From Cryptomeria japonica (taxonomy: Eukaryota > Streptophyta > Pinopsida > Cupressales > Cupressaceae): a stretch of DNA of 64,000 nt. The DNA is taken from assembly GCF_030272615.1 (NCBI RefSeq), contig NC_081409.1, positions 615,458,755 through 615,522,754 of the forward strand, given 5' to 3'. Within the stretch, counting starts at the first letter, position 1. Each line of letters begins with the position of its first letter. The translations under genes and the position numbers were made by a program. The notes beneath the pieces were generated by a model that saw only the letters and a program-made list of their open reading frames with translations, did no database searches and was not told where the DNA came from. Positions 12,336-23,310 of the stretch are shown here, in pieces.

Positions 12336-14035
12336 TTAGGAACCTGGGAGCAGGATTCCTGTAGAGTTTGTTGCCTTCCATCAACTATGTTTTGCTTGCT
12401 CTCCTGGTCCCTATGCCATTTCATGGTTTTACGACCCTGCGGAGATTTGGAGAGACCAATATCTGCCTTGGATCTAGTCCTGGTTTTAACCCCATTAAGG
12501 CATCCTACCTTCTTATTTTTCTTTTTTCCATTCCCTATTATTTCTTCCTCATGTTCATCTTTGTGATCAGCTTGCATGATATTCCATGATTCTCCTCCTT
12601 TGTGGGATGAAGTGGGCGTGTCAGCTCCAGCATTCTAAAATAAAGAGTTTAGGTTAACTTGAGGTGATCCGAACTTGTTCTTCCTTCCAACATTAATTTA
12701 AAGATCTTCAAAGTCATTTGGGCATTCTTTACTTTTCATTACTGAACCTTGGAGGGCCTCATGTTGGGGTTAAATTATATCATCAATCTCACCTTCTTCA
12801 AGAATCTCTTCCATAATTACATTCTCTTCCTCTTGAGTCTGTAAAGCTTCAAAATTATTGATAGTTTTGATCTCAAATCCACTAATTTCATCCTTTTTAT
12901 CTTCCTTCAAAAGGGGAACCTTAAGAGGATTAGCTTTCCTATCATCTTCTATTAAGTCTTTTAGGTTACTAGGATTTCCACTTCCTCCTTCCACTCTCCT
13001 ATCCTCTTTAATGTTTATCTTCTCTTTCCATACCTATTTATGAGGATTATTAGCCTTCATAGGTTTTTTGGGGTTACTAGGGCAAGCCTTAGCCCAGTGT
13101 CCAGCTTTCTTACAAGAAAAGCACACAAAGGGGAGGGACTTAAACTCTATTGTATGTTCCCATAACCCAAGTTTGGAGTTTATATCAATAGAACTAGGAA
13201 GATCCATCTTCTGAGAGATATTGACATAGATTCTCGCATAAACTAGTCTCTTTCGAGTTGCAGTCATTGGATCTATCGCAACAAGCTCCCCAAAGGAATT
13301 CGCAATACCTAAAAAAACATCCTCCACCTAGAATTTAAGCGGCAAGTCAGGCAGTCTTACCCAGATCAGAGCAGATTCAAAGAAAGAGTCATTGAGTTCC
13401 ATATTTGGAGACCATTTCCTTAGGGATAATGACAATTTGCCAAACATCCATGGTTCGCCACTTATTGTCATTTCCAGATCTTCGCCACAAGAGAAGGAAA
13501 AAACAATAAAACCCCTTGATAGGGCTAAAACATCAACCTAGCCTTTCAACCTCCATTTTCTCTTAACAAAGGATCTAACATCCTTAATATTGGGTCACAA
13601 TCCAATAAACTTTCCCACTAGAGAAAAGGCCATTAAAGAAATGCTATGATCAATAACCAAATCTGGAACAACAATAGCTAGTTTACCCATTCTTTTATCA
13701 GAGATATCTTCCACAGAGGGGAAGGATGATTTTCCAGTTGGTTTGATTGCAAAAAGACCACTCCAGGGTTTGAGAGCCTTCACCTCTGTAGTCTTTTCCA
13801 AGTCGGCTTTCATGCCCTCGGGACCTGATTTTGATGAATCTTTCATCTTTTATGGTCAGGAGGAGGGTCCTGATACCATGGGTCCCCATCTAGTCTCCCA
13901 TCCTCATCATCCATCACTTGTCTTTGAGCTACAGAGGCAGCAGAACCAGAGGAACCAACCTCGTTGTTCCCTCCATTGGCAGAATTCAAATTTCCTTTTG
14001 GTTGTGCTCCCTCCATTTTCTTATCTATTCAAAGG
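11484..14035 (-). mobile_element. Outer LINE, 5' half
   Basis: This is the proximal part of the outer LINE: a short leader of about 20 bases, ORF1 and the endonuclease part of ORF2. The right edge falls at about 14035, where sequence changes abruptly to a plus-strand copia gag. The LINE therefore probably inserted into the Sirevirus-like gag. The other half of that target would lie left of the window, so its duplication cannot be checked here. Confidence 0.85.
12332..14016 (-). pseudogene. Outer LINE ORF1
   Basis: ATG 14016 opens a Ser/Gly/Ala-rich N-terminus. A frameshift lies near 13850, after which one frame runs to a TGA (12334-12332) that overlaps the ORF2 ATG as ATGA. The body has KPWSGLF, GKLAIVVPD, then LIWVRLPDLPLKF and YARIYVNI (DUF4283-like), then the knuckle CFSCKKAGHWAKACP with all Cys/His present. 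The tail is Lys/Glu-rich. In-frame stops lie near 13595, 13541, 13330, 13036 and 12772, and two more lie before 12600. Several stand where the inner LINE has Gln or Trp. Confidence 0.85.
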
Positions 14036-14036
14036 A

Positions 14037-14284
14037 ACAATGTTACATGTTATGCATGTAATGAGATTGGACATATTGCTAAATTCATTAGAAGCAGAAA
14101 TCCACCGGTTGGTAATGGAGGATCAAATGAGAAAGGAAAAGAGAAGGTTAGTGAGATCTGACAAGATCATACTAAGAGAAGGGCTAGGAAGACTGAAGAA
14201 CAATCATCAGATGGGAATGTCCCAGTTACTTATCCAGCAGAAGAGGTTGCTCCTGCACCGGCAGGTAGCTCATCCGATAACTAA
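14037..14284 (+). pseudogene. Copia gag C-terminus with zinc knuckle
   Basis: The frame contains CYACNEIGHIAKFIRSR, a CCHC knuckle of copia gag type in which the last Cys is replaced by Ile. A basic/acidic tail follows, with one in-frame TGA at 14159-14161, and ends at TAA 14282-14284. The N-terminal capsid part is missing because the LINE begins at 14035. Confidence 0.75.
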
Positions 14285-14656
14285 GGAAGATGCCTTAGGG
14301 GTAGGCAAAATTCATGAAGATATTGTATATGCCCCGAGAAGAGGTTCTAGAAGATGTTCTAGATATTGGAGATGATTATCCGGCATGGATATGTTATGTG
14401 CGAGATCCAATATCTTTCACCAGCAGTCATTTATGTCAATGGAAGATTAAGGTTTGTCATGGAGGTTAAAAGGTCGAATTGACTTCATTGTTGATCACCT
14501 TGCATTCAGAGTGATTTCAGAGCAATTCAGAGTGACTAAGAGCGATTAGAGGCAACTCAGAGCAATCAGATTTCTTCTTGAGCGATTTCACCAGTGTCTG
14601 GAAGAATTTGTTGGAGGTTTTCACCAAGAGCGATCAAAAGGTATTTATCTTTAAAC
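14285..14656 (+). other. Linker between gag and extra ORF; pol absent
   Basis: These 370 bases have no open frame of note and no pol motif. They contain several close variants of a GAGCRAYT-like word (14505-14580) and act as the leader of the downstream ORF. In a complete copia element about 3.5-4 kb of pol would lie here. Confidence 0.5.
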
Positions 14657-17046
14657 ATGGAAGCGGGATCATCATCTATTCCTATTTTTGTTGCAAACCC
14701 GATTGTAGTAGAGGTCAAGGACCGCCCCAAGCTAATTTTCAAGTGTTATCCACATGTGGCTACCTTGGAAGATTCAGTTAGAGCATTTTCTCGCGTTCCA
14801 ATGGGAGTTGTCTATGTAGAATATGTTAGGGCATATATTCACTGTCACGTTGAGGACTTGGGAACTTCTGAAATTAAGGGAATGTATATGAGTGAGATGA
14901 TGGGAGAATCTGGAAAGATCAAACTGGCATTCAAGCATGTTGAAGACCTAGGGTTTACCGGCATTCTGGATATTCCAAAATTTGATGATGAAATAATCAG
15001 ATATGTTTTGAGCAGAGTACATGGGGAATTTATATGGTTAAACAAACCTTCAAAATCACTAAGGAAACCATTCAGGCAATCACTGGTTTACCATTGGTTG
15101 GGAAACATCCAAACAAGAAGGTTTCAAATGATTTCGTGAATAAGATCACCGACATGACATCTAACAAGAGATCCATGAGAGTGAGCACAACTACCGACAC
15201 GGACATCAGATTCGGTAGCATGATCATTGGGTATAAGGTAACTTAGTCAAACTAACTAAATTTTGTTTCTGGTTCATGCATTTTTGGTTGCATACAAAAT
15301 AATGAGAGAGAATGTAAAATTGGATCTATGCAGTTGGATGCTAGATGAGTTGTTAATAAATCTAGGAAAAATTAAGGGTGAAAAGAATGGTACATTCCAG
15401 TATGGCAACTTCATAGTTTACTTAATGTTATATTTCATGAATGATACAACCGGTTTTGGTAAAAGGCAATGGGCATTTGACATCTCGGTAGGTAGACAAT
15501 TGAAATAGTCAATTGATACCTTAGGAAGTCAGAGAGATGATAAGGTATGGGGATATTTCAAAGCATTCCAGAAATCTTTTAGGTCTAGGGTAAGGGTACC
15601 TGAGCATATTGTAGAAAAATATTCAACTGGCAAATGCTTCATGATAAAGAAGGATGAAATACTTATGGAAGCAGTTAAGCCCTGAAATATTTAGATTGAA
15701 GAAATGGGCTATGAGGTGGATGCACATATTCTTGATGCCTATGAAAAAATGTTGATTGATGCACCAATTGATGAGGCAGAAAAGCCCTGTGCAACTGTAC
15801 AACAGAAAACACAAGAGGTTGAAATAGAGTTCAACCGGAAGAAAAGAGAGAAGCGGGAAAGGAAAGAAAGCAAATTTGTGGAGAAAGTCTCAAAGGACAT
15901 TAAATAATTAATTGATGTTGTTTCGGAGAAAGGAAGGAAGAGGAAGAATATTGAAGTACACATTGAGCCTGTTACTGCTAAATCAGAATCTCAGGATGAC
16001 ACACCATTGGCATTTAAGAGGGTTGTTAGGAAGAAAAAAGAGGAAACAAAGGTTGAAGCTAAAAAGAAACCAGTTACGAAGGTTACAATCAAAATACCGG
16101 CACAAAAGCAAGCACCAAAGGCAACACCTTCAGTTGCATCCGACACTGCAAAGAGGAAGAAGAAGAGTGACATTGACTTAGCAATTGAATCTGGTAATGC
16201 GACTATCATACCACCTAAAACTTGTGCAGAGTTAGTAGATCAAATCACTAAGGATGACATGTTGAAGAATGTTCAATTTTATTATAAACACTTAGAGAAT
16301 GATGAACAAAGAGAGGTATAGGAAGCAGTCTTATTATACTTGGATGTTTATAAGAAAGCCTTAATAGAAATTGAAAATCAAATACCGATTGAGTTGTATA
16401 ATATGTTAGATGTTAGAAGACTGTCAGCTATGCAAGAAGATAAACATATTAAAATTCAAGAGCTATTATCTATTTGTGTTACTATTGCTCCAGATGAAAT
16501 GGAAAAGACACTTTAGGTGGCAGATAGAAAAGTTTTCAATAGCAAACATAGAATAACTAGTCTGATGCCAGGAAGAGTAAATGAAATAATAAAGGAGACT
16601 CAAAAAGCATGGCTTAAATTTCTTGGAGAGAACAGAGGATTATTTACTTCACCGGAAACCAAGACAGACATTATAGATACCCCGGTTGAAGGAAAAGGAA
16701 AGGGGATTATGGGTACTTCACCCTCAGCTTTGAAAAATATTAAGATAGTGGAAATTGAGCCCCTGGTAAGTACAGATGTACAAACAAACATTGAGATACC
16801 GGTTAACATAGAGAGTGAACAAGTTAATGTTGTACGAGATACTAATATTGAGGATAATAATCCTCCAGATATAAATGTACAGGTTGAGGTTACAGTTCCT
16901 ACAGAAGAACTGGCGGTTACACAGACTGCACTAAGTGGCGAAGCCACCAGTGCAAGTAAGGAGGTTATAAAGGATAAATCTTTAGAAGAGAAGAAAGGGG
17001 AATCCGGCAGGGAACTGGTAGTTGGTCCATCATTGTTTTCAATTGA

Positions 17047-17051
17047 CACCT
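17047..17051. repeat. Target-site duplication CACCT, left
   Basis: CACCT directly precedes the TGTTGG start of the nested solo LTR and is repeated at 18386-18390. Confidence 0.85.
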
Positions 17052-18385
17052 TGTTGGCATTCTAATACTATTTTGTATGACCGGTAAATGGAATGGTTGT
17101 CATTGTTGGCAACATCATCTCCTTAGTCTTCACAGTCCATCGGCAGTAAGTAGACCGAAAAGCAGTGAGTAGATCGACAAGCAGTGAGTAGACTGGCAAA
17201 CAGTAAGAAGATCGGGTAACAATGAGTAGATCGGCACAGTCCATCGGCAGTGAGTAGATCGGAAAACAATAAGAAGATATGGTAGCGGTGAGTAGATCGG
17301 CATAGAAGAGGTTCACCAGCTAAACAAAGAATAGACCGGTATACAAGAGGAAATTGGGCTAGACAGGTTTTGATCAGTACACCGGAAGAGTCGGTAACCG
17401 ACAGACTGGTAACGTTCAGTTACAACCAGCTAAATCAAGAGTCTTCTCTCAGTCAACCAACGGACTTATCGGCATGTTCGACTATATTGGCAGAGATTCC
17501 TGCATGATTTCAAAGGCATAATTTAAGGCTTGACAACGGAATTTTGAAAGGTATGTTTTGGAGGGAAATTTGACGATAGACTAAAAGGGTCTATAAATAC
17601 ACTTATCTCATTCTTGAGATGGTTTTTGTCAAGGTGAATTAAGATAATGTGAAAGTGGACACAGGGGGAGTTTTAAGAGACTGCAGAGCCGAATGACAGA
17701 AGACCGTTAGAGTGGAGTCTCATAGAGTGGTAACTCAAGTGACAGAGAACCGACATTGTGATATTCAAGGATCAGCAAATCGGCAGAAGGAAGAGTTGAT
17801 AGTGCATTCAGGAGATCAGAGTTGTGTAGAACAGACACAACTGATGCAAATCTAGGGTGATTCTTTAGTGTGATCTGACCAGGCTAATGAGTAGCAGTTT
17901 TAGCAGATCATCCATCTATTGCTTTCTAACAACTGCAACTTAAATCCCTTAACTGGGTGGACTTTAACAAGTCCCATTATAAAAATCCCTTAACTAGGTG
18001 ACATCTTGATTGATGTTCTAAGTCCTTTAACTAGGCTACCTTTAACAGGGTAAAGGCACTAACTGGCCTTGTTCAAAATCTCTTAACCGGGTGGCACCTA
18101 ACAATGTCTTTGTAATCTCCTAACAGGGATGACTCTTAACTAGGCGTACTTCAGAAGAGTACAAATTTTGTGAGTTCCTACTCACACCGTGATTTTATCC
18201 CTATTGGGTTTCAATGAGATAAATATGTGTCTTTGTGTATCTTTTCATCTATGCTTAATCTTTTGCAGTAAATGTTTACATTAGCAAATGGCTAATTAGT
18301 TCAAACTTAAAGTAAAGTTTCAATTGGTTAAAACCGGTAATGTACTGATTCACCCCTCCCCTCTCAGTACCAATTGGGACTAACA
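17052..18385 (+). mobile_element. Solo LTR nested in the extra ORF
   Basis: A 1,334-bp LTR begins TGTTGGCATT and ends GGGACTAACA, with CACCT on both sides. Its first 70 bases align with the start of the 19458 LTR (shared GTTGTCATTG and GGCAACAT). It is probably a solo LTR of a related Sirevirus-like family left by LTR-LTR recombination. It contains a minisatellite (17130-17310) and a second repeat, CCCTTAACYRGG, spaced 35-45 bases apart at 17945-18140. The 3' edge has TTCACCCCTCCCCTCTCAGT, typical of this LTR group. Insertion adds 1,339 bases and so breaks the host ORF. Confidence 0.88.
17130..17310 (+). repeat. Minisatellite in solo LTR
   Basis: About eight imperfect copies of a unit near 20 bp with the core CAGTGAGTAGATCGG. 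Absent from the other Sirevirus-like LTRs in this window. Confidence 0.75.
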
Positions 18386-18390
18386 CACCT
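18386..18390. repeat. Target-site duplication CACCT, right
   Basis: Second copy of CACCT. The extra ORF resumes in frame immediately after it. Confidence 0.85.
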
Positions 18391-19269
18391 CCCAGGTCAA
18401 AAAGAAAAACATAACAGAGATGAGTCCTTCTGAACTCATGATGATGGTAGCACAAAAACTAATGAAGGAGGGATCCATGGATAAAGGGATTATTGATCAA
18501 TCAAACACTGTTCTACACAGACTAGTCCCAGAGTGCAAGATTGAAAATGAAGCAAGCCCATCCGGAAAGATTAAATTAATTACTGAGCATATTTCAAAGG
18601 ATTTTCAATCCTTACAGCAGATTTCAAATAGGCAAGCACTAGAGAGGTTTACTCAAGCTAAGAGAGTTGCATTTGATCAAGTAATTGAATCTGAGAAGAA
18701 GAAGATTAATGAGAAGTTGAAACTGATAGAAAACTCTTTGAAGCAATGTAAAAATATATATAGGGTATGTTGTAACACTGATGTACTTACAGCTAATGTG
18801 GATAAGAAGATAAAAGAACTTCAGGAGAAAATTGCAAGTATAGCTAATTCTTTTGACAGATTGATTTCATTGACTACATCAATTAATGGTCAAATTTTGA
18901 TTTTGGAAAACAAATTTCTGTTCTTGAGAAGGAAAGAGACAAAATAATAAGAAAAGCCAGAAGTCTGAGAGGCTTGGTGAGGCCCCAGTTGGATTCACTC
19001 AGTGTACATAAGAAAGAATGCATGGATATGGTGGGAAAGCCCACACCGTTAGAGGTAAATGAGAAAAAGTCATTTGCACATATATTGAGTGGACTTGTAT
19101 CTATTTCCGACACATTCAAAATAGGTTGGGATACTTATCTTGAGCTACTGGAGAAGGCTTATCCAGAAATTTTGAAATTTGTTAAGCTCTGGTAAGACAT
19201 TTTGGGATATTCATTGTACAGTTCTTTTTCTTTGACATTCTTTTTAGAATTTTTGATGGCATTGATGTC

Positions 19270-19457
19270 AAAGGGGGAGTGATCTAGATGTGGAAAAGAA
19301 TAGAAGGAGTTGTATACATTAGGGGGAGTTATGGAGATGCGAAATATTTTGCATTAATGAATATTCAGCTCAGGGGGAGCAGGGTAGGATGAAACTGACA
19401 GATGAAACCTTGACCATTTTTCACATGAGTGTTGCCATCAATGCCAAAGGGGGAGAT
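19270..19457 (+). promoter_or_regulatory. Four polypurine tracts (PPT array)
   Basis: AGGGGGAG occurs at about 19272, 19321, 19373 and 19449, the last as AAAGGGGGAGATT right before the LTR. The first and last are each preceded by a CAT(C/T)(A/G)ATG(T/C)CA context. Multiplied PPTs are a known Sirevirus signature and prime plus-strand DNA synthesis. Confidence 0.75.
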
Positions 19458-20395
19458 TGTTGGCAATTGACACTCAATTGGTTGGTTTCACTATGTTGTC
19501 ATTGATGGCAACATGGTATTGTGTTCCGGCTTCATGTTTTTGTTCAGTTGTGTACTGGCAGGGACTTCACAGATACTATACCGGCACCGGCAGGACAGAA
19601 GGATTTCTTTGGTTACCGGCAATGCAAGCCGACATGGTTTAGTAAAGGTTATCGGTATTTGAGGCCGACATATCTTGGATCTAGCATCGACAATTGATTT
19701 CGATAGTTATGCATTTATGTTATTTGGCTGACATGTAATTTGATATTTTATATATCTTTGTAAGCCGACATAAGGCATGATAATTTGTATAAGGTATATA
19801 GGTCAGTTTGATAGATCATTTTCATATAGACATGAGATAGGAGATTATGGATATGCGAATTTAATATGATGCGAAATACATCAGAGAGATCATGTATGTG
19901 AGGATATTTATGTAAGGGTTATTCTGGTAAAGGGTTTAGGGTTTCAGACCGGAACAGACGGAGCTTAAACCGGAACTGTATTCAGGCATAGAAGATGTTA
20001 TCTTAGAAATTCAACACTTCTCCGGATTGTATTCTGAATTTATATGTAGTCAGTGAGGCTCCTTTTGTGATTGAGCAGTGTGCTCTAGGATGTAAGCCTT
20101 CCTGCAAGTGCAGGCCCCTCATATTTTGTAATATCTCTACATATGGCCAGTGGATTGATATTGTGGGTCACAAATCCCACCGTGGTTTTTCCTCTTTGAG
20201 TTTTTCCACATATAATTGTGTCTGTTATGGTTCTCATTTATGTGATTGGCTTATTGGTTGCTTTACTTCTTTCAATTCTGTATGTACCGATATACCGGTT
20301 GGTGTATGCATGTTTTAATGAGGCTAAAATTAATAGTTCTGGTATAACATTGATTCACCCCCCCCCCCCTCTCTCAGTGTTATTGGATTCCAACA
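19458..20395 (+). repeat. 3' LTR of Sirevirus-like copy 1
   Basis: Starts TGTTGGCAAT right after the PPT and ends GGATTCCAACA (938 bp), giving TGTTGG/CCAACA inverted ends. A run of 12 C (20358-20369) precedes TCTCTCAG near the 3' end. There is no matching 5' LTR in the window. Confidence 0.85.
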
Positions 20396-20520
20396 TGATC
20401 ATGCTACTTTACTTGCAAGAAATTGTAGCTAAAATTTGATGTTTGTCAGCTAATGTGCTTCCATACGTTGATTAGATATGTTGTATAATTTTATATTTAC
20501 ATTTTCAGGCTAATCCCTAC

Positions 20521-20657
20521 CAATTTTATGAATTACTACATTGTTTAATCTTACATCATATTCATCCACATTAATATTTCTTCTCTTAAGCAAGTGATCA
20601 ACCAAGTCATTCAAGGTATATTGATATTGGTCTTTTAAGTCAACAAAGACATTCCCT
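20521..20657 (-). pseudogene. Orphan exon-like segment
   Basis: On the minus strand a 137-bp open block is bounded by TTGGGCAG before it and GTAGGG after it, as in a spliced exon. It encodes about 45 residues with no stop in an otherwise stop-dense region (NVFVDLKDQYQYTL, then VDHLLKRRN, then DVRLNNVVIHKIG). There is a faint similarity in spacing to the ubiquitin-like end of SUMO E1 large subunits, which I would not rely on. It could be a gene fragment carried here. Confidence 0.3.
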
Positions 20658-20780
20658 CTGCCCAATGTGAAGAATCAATTCTATATTTTATTTTCTATTT
20701 AATACATTGATTTATTGTATGAATTACATTACCTACTTATGCAAGCTAATCTACAGATGATCTTCTTCTATCTATGAATA

Positions 20781-21065
20781 GGATTAAATGGTAATAAAGA
20801 ATTTAGGAATTACCTACAGATTTTCCACTTCCCAAAATGGAAACATAAAATTTTATTGATAAAATTATACATTGCATAAAAAAACATTTGCAAATACACA
20901 AATCCTTATGGTTTCATGACTAGGTTTAAATGGTAATAATGAATCTGGGTTATTCCTACAAATTCTCCATTTCCCAAAATGGAAAGATAAAATTTTATTG
21001 ATAAAATTATATATTGCTTCAATCAAAACCAACATTTGCAAATACACAAAGCCTTATTATTTCAT
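20781..21065. repeat. Tandem duplication, about 140-bp unit
   Basis: 20781-20917 and 20923-21065 are close copies. Both contain CCCAAAATGGAAA, AAAATTTTATTGATAAAATT and CATTTGCAAATACACAAA. Confidence 0.85.
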
Positions 21066-22610
21066 ATGTTTCACAAATGTTCCCTAACAATGACACCATT
21101 TTATTGGGTCTTGAAATTGCTACTCCACTTCCTAAAATAAAATCTCATTTTCAAGGCCAAGGTTATCATCAAGAAAGTGAAACCTACTTATCCACAGACT
21201 GTGGAGGGTTAAAGATCAACTTTGCAATCTGGGTTTCCTCTCTTTCTCTTTGAGCTTAGTGTAAACTTCATAAGGTATTCCTATAGGTTTGACAAAGTAA
21301 GTGGACAACCAAAATGGTGATATCTAAACTCAATCTATTGACTCGACTCCAAAATATTGTCATTGAATCAAGAACAACTAGCCATCTTAAAGACGACTAT
21401 ATGTAATTGACTGCAACACCACTACAATGAGTGCAAGACATGGGGAAAATACTAATGGACCACAAAATTGATTAATGATATCAATTCATATAGGTTTGTA
21501 CCTTGTTTTACTATGAAGCCATGAGTTGCATCACTCTGAAATAGGTTAAAATTAATAGTTTTAACAATTTATTCTTTGATTTAGTTTATTTTGTGATTGA
21601 TTGGAAATATGCAAGCCAAAGCAGTGCCTATCTACGAGTTATAGAGTCACAACTAATAGATAGAGGATTACAAAAGAAAATAACAAGGACTAATTGATCA
21701 AAGTATTTAAATGTAACATGTACAACATTATCAATTCCTAATACTTAATAATCCATCAATAAGTTCTACAAATCAATGTATAAATATAAAATGATCTATC
21801 ACAAATAGTTATAATAGGTTTGGAATGTTGCCTACATTCATTAAATAACATGTATACCCATAACAACAAGTGTGAAGAGGAAAAAATATCTAAACAACTA
21901 GATACATTCCTAAATCTATTCATACATTTGTGGAGAAACTAGAAATGGTAACACGTGTAATATAATTTTTAATGCCTTGCAACTACCTCTATCCATCTAT
22001 AACTAAATTAAAACTATTTTACCCTTTCTAGATGAAACTCTCGCTTTCCTCTATCTTTTTTCTCTATAGTCTGCACTTCCAATAACATAAAAATGAAACC
22101 TAAAACAGCTCTTAACAATAAAAAGGTGAAACTCTAATCTTGAACAATATAACATCACAAAATCAATAGTTTAGACGCATTCTTACCCAAATCAAACACA
22201 TAAAATGAAGATCACACTAGAAAAAATGTGTAAGATGGTTGGAAGAGCTCACCACCATTTCATTTGGTGCTTAAATGATACATTAAAATACCCTCTATTA
22301 TCATATTAACCCATTTTATCAAATTCGTCACCTCTTTTGAAAAGCACAACATCTCATTTTAAACAGCTTGAGTCCCTTAAAATAGATATGATCAATTCTT
22401 CATTATCACTTGACTTGCAAATGGTTTAATCGCTCTACAATAGGCGACTGCGCTAGAGGCTTTATCATAGGCATGTGGTCATATGAGAACGCTGCATTAT
22501 CAGCTTAGAAAGCTTTACTAAGTTTATTACACCCATCGAGTCTTTGCCCTCATGACCTCGGGCTTATATCTCGAGCACTTCATCGCAAATATCCTTAAAG
22601 ATCAGTTGAA

Positions 22611-22830
22611 AATTCAAGGGCTAAGAGAATTATTATTTTTGCATCCCTAATAAACACAAAATTTCATTGTATGTCCTTTTCACAAATATTGGAATATCGC
22701 ATTACATAAATTAAATATTTGAAGATCTAAGAGCATTATTAATTTTGCATCCTTAATAAACATAAAATTTCATTGTATGTCCTTTTTATAAATATTGGAA
22801 TATCTCATTACATAGATTAAATATTTGAAG
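22611..22830. repeat. Tandem duplication, about 110-bp unit
   Basis: 22611-22720 and 22721-22830 are near copies sharing TTTGCATCC, AAAATTTCATTGTATGTCC, AATATTGGAATATC and TTAAATATTTGAAGATCT. Confidence 0.85.
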
Positions 22831-23129
22831 ATCTCTAATAAATGCGGTATCTCAAGTATAAAAAAATTAAAACCACTCCCCAAAAAAAGCTCACAGTTAT
22901 GCTAAGGTACATGGGAAGGGATGAGGCAAACACACAATATTTACCATTTTGGGGTTAGGGAATGGGTTATGAACTTGATTGAAGAGTCTGATTTAAATAG
23001 AAGTCTTATATAAATATATATTTAAGGAATTTCAATTATATAGATTTTTATTTCATTAATGGAGGCGAACATAAATACAAACATATCTTTTGGTCTAATA
23101 TAAGATACAATTTTATAATTTTGGCAGAA

Positions 23130-23310
23130 GCCTAAATAGGCTCAAACCCTTTTACAACTGAATGAATAAAAAATCAATAAAACTAAAACAAAAGGATATA
23201 ATTGCAATGTGATCCTTATTGATTCACAATCATGATTGAATTATAATTTTCTATAAGGTCTTGTTATATGAGTCATCAACCTTCAAGACACATGGGCACG
23301 ATTATGTTGA
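23130..23310. repeat. Dispersed repeat, copy also at 57970-58115
   Basis: This stretch (AATGTGATCCTTATTGATTC, then CATGATTGAATT, then TCAACCTTCAAGACA) matches 57970-58115 in the same orientation with many substitutions. The pair brackets all pieces of the decayed chromovirus-like element, so they may be its worn LTRs. Confidence 0.4.

Larger units (their letters stand above)
14657..19195 (+). pseudogene. Extra ORF of Sirevirus-like element, uncharacterised
   Basis: ATG 14657 is preceded by stops in frame. Without the nested LTR the ORF is about 3.2 kb (about 1,060 codons). The N-terminal 300 residues are globular, with FKITKETIQAITGLPLVG (15052-15105) and a helical block at 15270-15500. A Lys/Glu/Thr/Pro-rich linker (15800-16150) follows, then a conserved helical segment (16255-16620), a low-complexity acidic stretch (16650-17040), and after the LTR a coiled-coil-like tail (18390-19195). 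Breaks: frameshifts near 15045, 15250 and 18940, and stops at about 15508, 15684, 15906, 16320 and 16515. The reading frame is correctly resumed across the LTR. Homologous to 62051-64000. Function unknown; the G-L-P core recalls the plant mobile domain. Confidence 0.7.
14036..20395 (+). mobile_element. Sirevirus-like Ty1/copia derivative without pol (copy 1)
   Basis: On the plus strand this element holds the gag tail with a zinc knuckle, a non-coding linker, a long extra ORF, four purine tracts AGGGGGAG and a 3' LTR (19458-20395). The 5' part is cut off by the outer LINE. Repeated polypurine tracts before the 3' LTR and an ORF in the env-like position are known traits of Sireviruses (Maximus/SIRE lineage). 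Protease, integrase, RT and RNase H are absent between gag and the extra ORF. A solo LTR is nested inside. It is clearly non-autonomous. Confidence 0.75.
20396..23130. other. AT-rich stretch, no intact gene
   Basis: No long open frame on either strand. It contains an orphan exon-like segment (20521-20657, minus) and two local tandem duplications (20781-21065 and 22611-22830). The rest shows no motif I can name. Confidence 0.5.

Noticed and set aside
17068-17316. Minus-strand Cys/Tyr-rich ORF
   Set aside because: Read-through of the solo-LTR minisatellite; no conservation elsewhere.
22420-22520. GC-richer patch considered as a tRNA
   Set aside because: No cloverleaf, A box or B box could be drawn.
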